A DNA stretch of 64,000 nt from the IMG/VR virus record IMGVR_UViG_3300034375_010007, positions 17,490-81,489 of that record. One strand, 5' to 3'. This document shows, piece by piece, positions 43,775 through 51,078 of this stretch. The first letter of the stretch is position 1; the number at the start of each line of letters is the position of its first letter. Source of the DNA: a virus. The notes beneath the pieces were generated by a model that made no database searches, was not told where the DNA came from, and saw only the letters and a program-made list of their open reading frames with translations. A program made the translations under genes and the position numbers.

Positions 43775-45025
43775 ATGACTACGTTAACAAACTGGTGGCT
43801 TGACTTTGATGAGGTGTACAATAATGGAAGTACGGTCCAATATTCTTATGGTCCATTTGAATATGACTTAAATGGAGATATCAGCGTTCAGCAGTTTTTG
43901 GACGACATTAATAATAGATTTGTAGGCCGCGCGCTTACTGGGTTCCTCGACTGGCCAACATATGAAATAAGTGCTCAAATTTTAGGAGGGTATTACAACA
44001 ATGACGCTCCAAAAAACAACTTCGCGGTAAAATACACGATCACTGCTGCTGACCCTGGAAATCAGTTTGGTGGACTAAGTGAATATAAGATAGCGTTCAG
44101 AAGTGGACCACACGGTTCGAACGTTCCTGTTTATATAAATGATGCCCCTGTTCCTCGCGGCGAGATTACCATCAAGTCAGACATGGATACAAGAGCGGCA
44201 GTTATCCCATATTCAACACATATTAATACTATTTTAGATAACCCGCCTGTTCCGCCAGACTTCAGAATTGTTCCGTTCAGTGGCGTAAGTAATCGTTTGC
44301 TATTGTTGCTCAATTCTAGCACTGGTGAATTTGATGCAACTCCGGTTTTGATTAAAGAAAACGATCTAGAGGCGGTTGTAAATCAGTATGTTGCACAGAC
44401 AAACAACCCCATTACTCTTGAGGATGCTCGGGAACAGATTAACAATAGAACTTTAAAAATAACCTACAAGAACGATGACCCGATCGACAGATACGAAATT
44501 TTTAGAACAACGACAAAACCAGAGTCATATGCAGACTTTGCGTTATCGGCTGCACCATACAAAACAATTAGCGGCAGAATAACAATGGATAAAAGAGCAT
44601 CCGGTGCTCACTTGATTGATGATATTCAACCTAATACAAAATATTATTATTGTGTTCGAGCAATAGACGTTCATAATAATTTCTCAAACCCAACGCACGT
44701 TTTTGAGGCTGAGTTGGTTGACAACGAAGGACAAGTCTATTTGATTCTAAAGACTATTTATTTTGAAGAAAAAATAGAAAGAACTGAAACAAAGCCCGGA
44801 AGAAGGTATATTTATATTGAGCCTTCGTTACGTAACTTGGTCTACGATGATTCGATTAGTTCGGATCAAGCATCCAACCAAGCGCCCTCTAGTAACATTC
44901 TTGGACCCGCTGGGGACGCCGATTGTTGGGATAAAACATTGAAAATTAGAGTAACAAGTAAAAAGACAGGCAAGAAAGTAGACTTAAACGTTACATTCAA
45001 AAATACTGGAGTTGTAACTCCATAG
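43775..45025 (+). CDS. Virion protein with fibronectin-III-like domain
   Basis: A 416-aa protein. At about residues 225-318 it has a fibronectin type III-like fold: DPIDRYEIFRTTTKPESY, then HLIDDIQPNTKYYYCVRAID and NNFSNPTHVFEAELVD, with the usual Tyr-x-Tyr-x-Val-x-Ala strand. Such domains are common on phage tails and fibres and may bind host surfaces weakly. The N-terminal part is unrecognised and the C-terminus is beta-rich (LKIRVTSKKTGKKVDLNVTF). Confidence 0.65.
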   Translation: MTTLTNWWLDFDEVYNNGSTVQYSYGPFEYDLNGDISVQQFLDDINNRFVGRALTGFLDWPTYEISAQILGGYYNNDAPKNNFAVKYTITAADPGNQFGGLSEYKIAFRSGPHGSNVPVYINDAPVPRGEITIKSDMDTRAAVIPYSTHINTILDNPPVPPDFRIVPFSGVSNRLLLLLNSSTGEFDATPVLIKENDLEAVVNQYVAQTNNPITLEDAREQINNRTLKITYKNDDPIDRYEIFRTTTKPESYADFALSAAPYKTISGRITMDKRASGAHLIDDIQPNTKYYYCVRAIDVHNNFSNPTHVFEAELVDNEGQVYLILKTIYFEEKIERTETKPGRRYIYIEPSLRNLVYDDSISSDQASNQAPSSNILGPAGDADCWDKTLKIRVTSKKTGKKVDLNVTFKNTGVVTP

Positions 45026-45045
45026 GATTTATTTAAAACAAACAA

Positions 45046-45053
45046 CTATTTAA
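45046..45053 (+). promoter_or_regulatory. Candidate late-promoter motif CTATTTAA
   Basis: CAACTATTTAA in the 46-base gap before the gene at 45072; it ends 18 bases before the ATG and is followed by a GAGAGG ribosome-binding site. Eleven bases are identical to the site at 24844-24854. Confidence 0.4.
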
Positions 45054-45071
45054 ATAACGAGAGGTAAACAC

Positions 45072-46031
45072 ATGGGATTTCTAGACAATTCAGGCGACAT
45101 TATATTGGACGCCGTACTAACAGACACAGGCAGGATGCGCTTGGCAAAGGGCGATGGCACCTTTAGGATTTCGAAATTTGCTTTAGGCGATGACGAAATC
45201 GATTACGGACTATACGATAAGAACAACGCTAGCGGATCTGCATATTATGACATCACAATTCTTCAGTCTCCGGTTTTAGAAGCTTTTACCAACAACACCT
45301 CTCTGATGAAGTCAAAGCTTTTAACTGTTAACAGAAACGATTTACTTTACCTACCGGTAGTTAAGTTATTCACAACAGCAGGACAGGGCTCAGCGAAGCA
45401 CTCTTCTGGAACGTTCGTCATCCCGGTAGATAAAACTACAATTGACAACCTAGGGACTCTGTCAGAGGGTATTCTAAATGGCTATAAGCCAAACGACGAC
45501 GTTTCGCACATCGCCACCGATCAGGGACTAGACACCACGGAGGTTTCTAACGAAGAGACACTAGCGAGAGATTTGATTGAAACACAGTACATTGTAGAGT
45601 TGGACAATCGATTGGGACAAATTTTCCCACCTCCATCAGCGCCGGGTTCTACCAACACAAGACTAACTACTGATACAGCGATTCCGGGAGCTACACCATC
45701 CTTTATCGATGATGACAATATTGCTTCATACTTCTTTAATCTGACTGCTGGAACAGGCTATGTAACAAACTTAGGTGGAACAACCGAATCTTCTGTCGCC
45801 GGTCCAAGAGGAACCAGATTCCAGTTTAGAATTGGCTCGTCTTTGGATTTGAGAACCAGTGATTTTCTTTTCACCCAGATTGGAACATTGGCTACCACAA
45901 ATCTCTCCAACCCATCAGGGAACGACTTGTCGGCAAATCAGTGGAGATTTATTGACTCAACTGTTCGCGTAACAGGTGTTAACACAGGGTATCGTGTAGA
46001 TGTCCCAATTAGATTTGTTAAATCGGTATAG
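45072..46031 (+). CDS. Virion structural protein, paralogue of 37131 gene (N-terminal domain)
   Basis: A 319-aa protein whose start (IILDAVLTDTGRMRLAKGDG, FALGDDEIDYGLYD) shares spacing and key residues with the protein at 37131. The middle is Thr/Pro/Ser-rich and the C-terminus beta-rich. A candidate late promoter and a good ribosome-binding site precede it, so it may begin a new transcript that includes the two following paralogues. Confidence 0.6.
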   Translation: MGFLDNSGDIILDAVLTDTGRMRLAKGDGTFRISKFALGDDEIDYGLYDKNNASGSAYYDITILQSPVLEAFTNNTSLMKSKLLTVNRNDLLYLPVVKLFTTAGQGSAKHSSGTFVIPVDKTTIDNLGTLSEGILNGYKPNDDVSHIATDQGLDTTEVSNEETLARDLIETQYIVELDNRLGQIFPPPSAPGSTNTRLTTDTAIPGATPSFIDDDNIASYFFNLTAGTGYVTNLGGTTESSVAGPRGTRFQFRIGSSLDLRTSDFLFTQIGTLATTNLSNPSGNDLSANQWRFIDSTVRVTGVNTGYRVDVPIRFVKSV

Positions 46032-46040
46032 GAATAAAAA

Positions 46041-47102
46041 ATGGCTACTACTTTCAAAACTTTAAATGCAAAAGACGTAATTTCTACGAGGAATCTTCTT
46101 CATGAGGCCATTCCTATTACCGGACAGATTGTGTCTGGAACTTACAGTGATCTAAATATTAAAAACTTTTCTCACGGGATCTTCCAGTCAGTTTACGATT
46201 ATCCTTACCTTAGCTCCTCAGCGAACCATATTTTTGATCTAACGGCTGGCTATGCAGCCACTTCTTCTTTGGCCGGCGCCGGCAATGTGCAGAATGCCAA
46301 AAAGATTAACATTTATAATCAGATGGCTCAAGTATTGGTCGGGTTTGATGAGAACAATGATATTAGACGATTCGATGAAGATGGAAACCTAACAGATGGC
46401 GGTACAAAAATTGATGAAGCTTACTTCTTTAACTTTACTCGACTTCTCACAAAGGATGAGGTAAAGAAAGGATCGTTCACACTTGAGCTTGGAGTTAATG
46501 CGACATACGGCAGCCCCTTCTCATCCCGAGTTACTCTTAAGGATAGCGATGGAACGACATCATACAAGGTAAACTCTCCTGCGGGCGAGTACGGAATCTT
46601 GTATGTTTCTAACAGTGCCGGCACCCCATTGAATGGAATCACTGGCTCCACGCAGCAACCCGCAGGTTTGATTTATTATCAGGCTGGTGTTGCAGTTATT
46701 ACCGGTTCTGTTTTTGGTTCCTTGCTTAGCTCATCTGTACAAATGAATTCTGCAGGTGATGATGTTAACGACATCTTGACTGGCTCGGCAATCTCAGGAA
46801 ACTGTGATGATATAAGACATAGAGTTTACGATCTTTCGTTTAACAACTCTGTCGAACTAAATTCAACAGTATATTTCTGTAGAGCAAACCACAATGAGTT
46901 TAACTATTCTGCGAACCCAACGTACTTAAGTGCTAGTAAGCTAGTTGTTAAGAATGATTCTGCGGACGTTCCAGTATCTTATGCTACCACCGTTGGTTTA
47001 TACTCGCCAGATAACGAATTGTTGGCCGTTGCTAAGTTGTCAGAGCCTCTTAAGAAAGATCCGACGACAGAGTTTACAGTTCGCGTAAGACTAGATTACT
47101 AA
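46041..47102 (+). CDS. Virion structural protein, paralogue of next gene
   Basis: A 353-aa protein. The C-terminal ~60 residues (VYFCRANHNEFNYSANPTYL ... VGLYSPDNELLAVAKLSEPL ... FTVRVRLDY) match the end of the next protein (ANAPKGELNHSNNPSFL ... VGIYDDEKNLIGIAKVATPV ... FTFKIKLDI). Centrally, FFNFTRLLTKDEVKKGSFTLEL corresponds to the next protein's SQIKKGSVNLEFYYTG. Function unknown; likely a tail or head-completion part. Confidence 0.62.
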   Translation: MATTFKTLNAKDVISTRNLLHEAIPITGQIVSGTYSDLNIKNFSHGIFQSVYDYPYLSSSANHIFDLTAGYAATSSLAGAGNVQNAKKINIYNQMAQVLVGFDENNDIRRFDEDGNLTDGGTKIDEAYFFNFTRLLTKDEVKKGSFTLELGVNATYGSPFSSRVTLKDSDGTTSYKVNSPAGEYGILYVSNSAGTPLNGITGSTQQPAGLIYYQAGVAVITGSVFGSLLSSSVQMNSAGDDVNDILTGSAISGNCDDIRHRVYDLSFNNSVELNSTVYFCRANHNEFNYSANPTYLSASKLVVKNDSADVPVSYATTVGLYSPDNELLAVAKLSEPLKKDPTTEFTVRVRLDY

Positions 47103-47120
47103 TAATGTTATGGGCGTTAA

Positions 47121-48398
47121 ATGTCTTTTTACAAGTTTAACAGGAATGATGTATTCACCAATACACTAAAATTATATCCAGAAGTTAAATTTGTAATTTA
47201 TAGTGGCTCGGCTTACTACAACAATACGCCTAATATCTCTGGAGCGTTTGCGAATCCAATTAGGCTTACAGACGCCGGTAACGTTTCCTTATATGAGTTA
47301 AATGTCGACCGTGCTGAGTCTTCTACCGGAAGGACAATTGGCCCAGATGGTATTGAAGATCGCGGAATTATATATCCTTGGATTGTTAAAGACGGTTCCC
47401 GACTAAACTTTAGAACAAGTACATCTGAAGCTTTTAATTTAAAAAATCCTGGCGACATCATTACTGGCAGTCTGTATCCTTACACAGCCTCGATATCTAA
47501 AGAGTATTATTCCGCGACGGACGCTAGGTTTGTTGCAGCCGTCATAAGCCAGTCAGTAACAGGACCTACAATCACAAGCAACGGATCTGTCTCAAATCTC
47601 CGCGCTCTTAAGAATACCATCAATTATTACAGAAACATATCTCCTCATTTTGAGTATTCTTCTTCTGCTGATTCGGTAACTGCCGGAATACACAATAGAG
47701 ATTTTGATAGCTCTTCATTGGGTTTGGTTTCTATGCCAAGCATATTCTATGGTAGCCAAATAAAGAAGGGCTCTGTAAATCTAGAGTTTTACTACACCGG
47801 GTCTCTTATCGCCCGCGCGCAGGATATCAGAAGAAACGGAGAATTAGTACAGACCTACGGAACCTCCTCTTTGTCAGGTTCGGTAATTGGCTTGGTTTTG
47901 TACAATGAAGGGTTCGTAATTCTAACAAGTTCAGTAGATCTCTCGGTAAATCAGGATTATTATACTAGCTCAGTTGGTTTAAGCACTACAAACTGGACTT
48001 ACTTTGGGCAATCCATTTCTGGTTCCATAATAGCGCCTAACTCTTCATTTAACATGATAATGAGTGGCACAACCAATACGCAAGTAATTACAATGTTTGC
48101 AAACGCCCCTAAAGGCGAACTAAACCACTCCAATAATCCATCGTTCTTAACTAACGGCGCCGAGACTCTAATTTCAACTGGCTCATTTGGATATATTGAA
48201 AGTGATACTATTGAAGTCAAAAACATCGTTAGCTCTTCGTATCCCGACCCGACCGGATCGTTCGAGAAAACAACATACATCTCAAAGGTCGGTATCTATG
48301 ACGACGAGAAGAACTTGATTGGTATAGCTAAGGTTGCAACTCCTGTAAAGAAAACCGCTGAACGCGACTTCACATTTAAGATCAAGCTTGACATCTGA
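47121..48398 (+). CDS. Virion structural protein, paralogue of previous gene
   Basis: A 425-aa protein sharing the core and C-terminal domain of the preceding one (SQIKKGSVNLEFYYTG; GLVLYNEGFVILTSS compared with GLIYYQAGVAVITGS; VGIYDDEKNLIGIAK). The N-terminus is different (MSFYKFNRNDVFTNTLKLYP). A tandem duplication followed by divergence is the simplest explanation. It ends 12 bases before the resolvase gene, where structural genes give way to DNA metabolism. Confidence 0.62.
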   Translation: MSFYKFNRNDVFTNTLKLYPEVKFVIYSGSAYYNNTPNISGAFANPIRLTDAGNVSLYELNVDRAESSTGRTIGPDGIEDRGIIYPWIVKDGSRLNFRTSTSEAFNLKNPGDIITGSLYPYTASISKEYYSATDARFVAAVISQSVTGPTITSNGSVSNLRALKNTINYYRNISPHFEYSSSADSVTAGIHNRDFDSSSLGLVSMPSIFYGSQIKKGSVNLEFYYTGSLIARAQDIRRNGELVQTYGTSSLSGSVIGLVLYNEGFVILTSSVDLSVNQDYYTSSVGLSTTNWTYFGQSISGSIIAPNSSFNMIMSGTTNTQVITMFANAPKGELNHSNNPSFLTNGAETLISTGSFGYIESDTIEVKNIVSSSYPDPTGSFEKTTYISKVGIYDDEKNLIGIAKVATPVKKTAERDFTFKIKLDI

Positions 48399-48410
48399 TA
48401 TCATTCGGAT

Positions 48411-48947
48411 ATGATCTGCGGACTTGACATCTCAACCAGTATTACTGGCTTAACAATATTAGACCCCGAAACTGGCGACATTCTTTACTGCGACCATGTT
48501 GATATGCGCAAAGAAAAGAACTTCTTTAAGAAAGCTGAAATGATTGAGAAGAAGCTTGATTATATCTCATATCGTTTTCACGTAAGCAAAGTTTACATAG
48601 AGCAATCGCTTCAATCATTCCGTTCAGGGTTCTCATCAGCACAAACGCTTTCGCTTTTATCAAAGATCAATGGTATAGTTTCTTGGCAATGTTATAAGAT
48701 CTTTGGCTTACAACCTCAATATCTCGCAGCCATATCTGCTAGAAAGTTGGTCGGCATCAAAGTTCCGAAGGGTCAAAAAGCAAAAGAAGTCGTTATGAAG
48801 TTTGTTATTGACAACGTGGAAGACTTTACTGTAGAGTATACCCGTCACGGCAATCCAAAGCCCGGTTATGCTGACCGCGCCGACAGTTACGTGATAGCAA
48901 AAGCGGGGTATATAAATGAAAGACAAGAAGCTCAAAATCCTAACTAA
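48411..48947 (+). CDS. RuvC-like Holliday junction resolvase
   Basis: A 178-aa RNase H-fold endonuclease of the RuvC type. Acidic catalytic residues appear at expected places: MICGLDIS (Asp 6), VYIEQSLQSF (Glu, about 64) and a C-terminal ADRADSYVIAKAGY (Asp pair, about 152-155) on a helix. It would cut branched DNA before packaging, the job that endonuclease VII (gp49, a different fold) does in T4. It overlaps the primase gene by 32 bases, suggesting coupled translation. Confidence 0.8.
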   Translation: MICGLDISTSITGLTILDPETGDILYCDHVDMRKEKNFFKKAEMIEKKLDYISYRFHVSKVYIEQSLQSFRSGFSSAQTLSLLSKINGIVSWQCYKIFGLQPQYLAAISARKLVGIKVPKGQKAKEVVMKFVIDNVEDFTVEYTRHGNPKPGYADRADSYVIAKAGYINERQEAQNPN

Positions 48948-49851
48948 TGTTCTCGGAGCATCTTATCGCTCGAACAATGAGTTTCTTTTTCACTGTCCTT
49001 ATTGTAATCATCATAAAAAGAAAATGTCTATCAACATTGATAAGGGATATTTCAAATGTTGGACGTGTGATACACGAGGTAAAAATCTTTACAGGATAAT
49101 ACGGAAGTATGGAACCCACAATCACAAGTCTCAATGGCGTGATATCACAGGCACCGTTGATTATGAGAAGCTTGAAGATCTTTTTGCCGAGAAAGTAGAA
49201 GAAAAACAAATACTTGATATGCCCGAAGGTTTTGTATCTTTGGCGAATAAAGATATTCCACCTACCGGATTTGCTGCCCGAAACTATCTACGAAAGCGCG
49301 GTATCACAAAGCAAGATATTGTTTGGTGGAAGATGGGCTATTGTAGTAGTGGAGAGTATGAAGGTCGCGTTGTGATTCCTTCGTTCGATGATGAAGGCGA
49401 TCTAAACTACTTTATCTCTCGATCCTATGACAAGAAAGCGTATCCAAAGTATAAGAACCCGCCAGCAAGCAAGAACATTATATTCAACGATTTGTTTATG
49501 GATTGGAGTTCGGACATTATTTTGGTGGAGGGGGTGTTTGATGCTGTGGTTGCCGGTCGTAATTCTGTACCTCTTCTTGGGTCCACACTAAATCAAAACT
49601 CTGTTCTTCTACAAAAGATTGTTAAGGAAGACGCAGGCGTTTATATCGCTTTGGATCCCGACGCAAAGAAGAAAGAGTTGGAGATCATCAAAACTTTATT
49701 GGATTTTGATATTGAGGTTTGGAAAGTAAACATCGGAGAGAACGAAGATGTTGGGTCAATGTCAAAGGATAACTTCCAGAAATGCCTAAACAAAGCAACC
49801 CTTATCACATCAGACAACTATTTATTGTTGACGCTCGCTATGTCGGTGTAA
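48916..49851 (+). CDS. DNA primase (zinc finger plus TOPRIM)
   Basis: A 311-aa DnaG-type primase making RNA primers for the lagging strand. The N-terminal zinc finger has Cys27, Cys30, Cys48 and Cys51 (HCPYCNHH ... YFKCWTCDT). The TOPRIM domain begins near residue 200 with IILVEGVFDAVVAG (the catalytic Glu) and continues with ALDPDAKKKE (the Asp-x-Asp pair, about 244). It is shorter than bacterial DnaG because it lacks the C-terminal helicase-binding domain, as in T4 gp61-like enzymes. Confidence 0.87.
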   Translation: MKDKKLKILTNVLGASYRSNNEFLFHCPYCNHHKKKMSINIDKGYFKCWTCDTRGKNLYRIIRKYGTHNHKSQWRDITGTVDYEKLEDLFAEKVEEKQILDMPEGFVSLANKDIPPTGFAARNYLRKRGITKQDIVWWKMGYCSSGEYEGRVVIPSFDDEGDLNYFISRSYDKKAYPKYKNPPASKNIIFNDLFMDWSSDIILVEGVFDAVVAGRNSVPLLGSTLNQNSVLLQKIVKEDAGVYIALDPDAKKKELEIIKTLLDFDIEVWKVNIGENEDVGSMSKDNFQKCLNKATLITSDNYLLLTLAMSV

Positions 49852-49867
49852 AAAAGGAAACATAAAA

Positions 49868-50185
49868 ATGAAACTTATATTAGAAAACTTTAAAAAGTTT
49901 ATCAACGAAGAGGAAGACGCTATGCGCGGCTCCGATCGCCTAGGCGCGGACATTGAAGGCGTTCCACAGCCAGAAGGTGAAGAGCCAATCGATGTTCTTA
50001 TGGATGTGAAGACACGCCTAGCAGGTATGAGCGATGAAGAGTTGATGCAGTTAGCCGCAGACTTAGACGGCGATATGGTTACAGCACTTCGCCACATCCT
50101 TTCTGATAAGATGTATGCTCCAACGGGCGACTCAGATATGCTTCCACAGATCGGTGATGATCCACGAGATCAAAGTCCTTTATAA
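49868..50185 (+). CDS. Small acidic protein with MKLI-x-EN N-terminal motif
   Basis: A 105-aa acidic protein. The first residues (MKLILENFKKFINEEED) match the start of the head-region protein at 60595 (MKLIMENWRQFSEQEGD), although the rest is unrelated. The remainder is helical and acidic (MSDEELMQLAADLDGDMVTA). A possible internal head protein or carrier of a targeting peptide; function unknown. A terminator-like hairpin follows 20 bases after the stop. Confidence 0.55.
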   Translation: MKLILENFKKFINEEEDAMRGSDRLGADIEGVPQPEGEEPIDVLMDVKTRLAGMSDEELMQLAADLDGDMVTALRHILSDKMYAPTGDSDMLPQIGDDPRDQSPL

Positions 50186-50198
50186 TCTAAAATAACAC

Positions 50199-50226
50199 TT
50201 GACTAACTCTACCGTTGGTATATACT
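50199..50226 (+). promoter_or_regulatory. Sigma70-like promoter nested in a terminator
   Basis: TTGACT at 50199-50204, a 16-base spacer and TATACT at 50221-50226. The -10 box lies in the loop of the hairpin at 50205-50238, and transcription would begin within the hairpin's 3' arm. It would drive the gp47/gp46-type genes. Confidence 0.55.
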
Positions 50227-50244
50227 GACGGTAGAGTTTTTTAT
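50205..50244 (+). terminator. Intrinsic terminator
   Basis: A perfect 11-bp stem (AACTCTACCGT/ACGGTAGAGTT, 50205-50215 with 50228-50238) closing a 12-base loop, followed by a T run. It would end transcripts coming from the primase region. It is the clearest intrinsic terminator in the window. Confidence 0.75.
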
Positions 50245-50256
50245 TAGGAGTAAATC

Positions 50257-50922
50257 TTGGGATACAAATTTGGACACGTGAGTGACACACACGTGCGGAA
50301 CCTAAAATACCACTACGAATATCGTGTAGTCTTTGAGCAGCTCTATCAAAAACTACGCGACGAGAAGGTAGACTACATTATCCATACTGGCGATATCGCC
50401 CACACAAAGACACAAATCTCACCAGAGTTTGTAGATCTGTGTTCTGATTTTTTCAGAAATCTTGCGGCAATCGCACCGACATACGTGATACTTGGAAACC
50501 ATGATTGCAACCTAAAGAATAATAGCCGACAGGACGCTCTGTCGCCCATTGTAAGCGCTTTGAACCTCCCTAACCTTCACCTACTCAAAGATGCGGGCGA
50601 AACCGTTCTAAGAAGCGATCTAGCGCTAAATGTTTTGTCTCGTACAGACGAGGAGAACTGGGTTGCTCCAAGCGATCAATCACGCATCAATATTGCTTTG
50701 TATCACGGTGCTATTGGTGGTGTCTCAACTGACGTTGGTTGGGTCATGGACCACGGCGATCATGACATCGGAGTATTTGCCGGCCATGATTATGCGATGC
50801 TTGGAGATATCCACAAAACAAATCAGGTAGTTCAGTCAAAATGGAAAGAAGAGATCGTTGATGAAAAAGATCTTGATAAATACCTTGAAGACGGTTGGGA
50901 GATAGTAGAAGAAATCGTATAA
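50257..50922 (+). CDS. gp47/SbcD-like nuclease, N-terminal part only
   Basis: The metallophosphoesterase domain of the recombination nuclease gp47 (SbcD/Mre11 family), 221 aa starting at TTG 50257 with AGGAG upstream. Phosphoesterase motifs are complete: HVSDTH (about residue 7), HTGDIAH (about 44), LGNHDCN (about 81), LYHGAIGG (about 150) and AGHDYAMLGDIHK (about 175). After HKTNQVV the family continues with a YPGST-x-QQN segment, but here the frame leaves homology, runs through KDLDKYLEDGWEIVEEIV and hits two successive TAA stops. The missing part is found at the start of the gene at 51056. It may still work as one half of a split enzyme. Confidence 0.85.
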   Translation: MGYKFGHVSDTHVRNLKYHYEYRVVFEQLYQKLRDEKVDYIIHTGDIAHTKTQISPEFVDLCSDFFRNLAAIAPTYVILGNHDCNLKNNSRQDALSPIVSALNLPNLHLLKDAGETVLRSDLALNVLSRTDEENWVAPSDQSRINIALYHGAIGGVSTDVGWVMDHGDHDIGVFAGHDYAMLGDIHKTNQVVQSKWKEEIVDEKDLDKYLEDGWEIVEEIV

Positions 50923-50925
50923 TAA

Positions 50926-51078
50926 CAATGCTTTTATGGATGGTTGAATAATATACCGGAAGAGATTATTGCGGACATTTCTAACTTGCGTTTTATACCC
51001 GGTCGTGATAATCTAGCAAAAAGTTCCAAACACGAAGGAAAACTTTGGAGATCAGATGACGAAGAAATACAAGATTAG
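50926..51078 (+). pseudogene. Possible homing-endonuclease remnant inside gp47
   Basis: Directly after the two stops of the gp47 N-terminal frame, the same frame stays open for 50 codons (from 50926 to TAG 51076-51078). The translation contains GWLNNIPEEIIADISNLRF and IPGRDNLAKSSKHEG, resembling the end of phage HNH-type homing endonucleases (N-L-x-x-(I/L)-x-x-x-x-N-x-x-K). The residues just before the stops (KDLDKYLEDGWEI) resemble the modular NUMOD-like segments of such enzymes. No full HNH motif remains. The identification is an inference from short patterns. Confidence 0.38.

Noticed and set aside
50836-51075. An intein splitting gp47
   Set aside because: The insert holds two in-frame stops, begins with no clear Cys/Ser splice block and has no His-Asn ending before the C-terminal part, so protein splicing is not supported.
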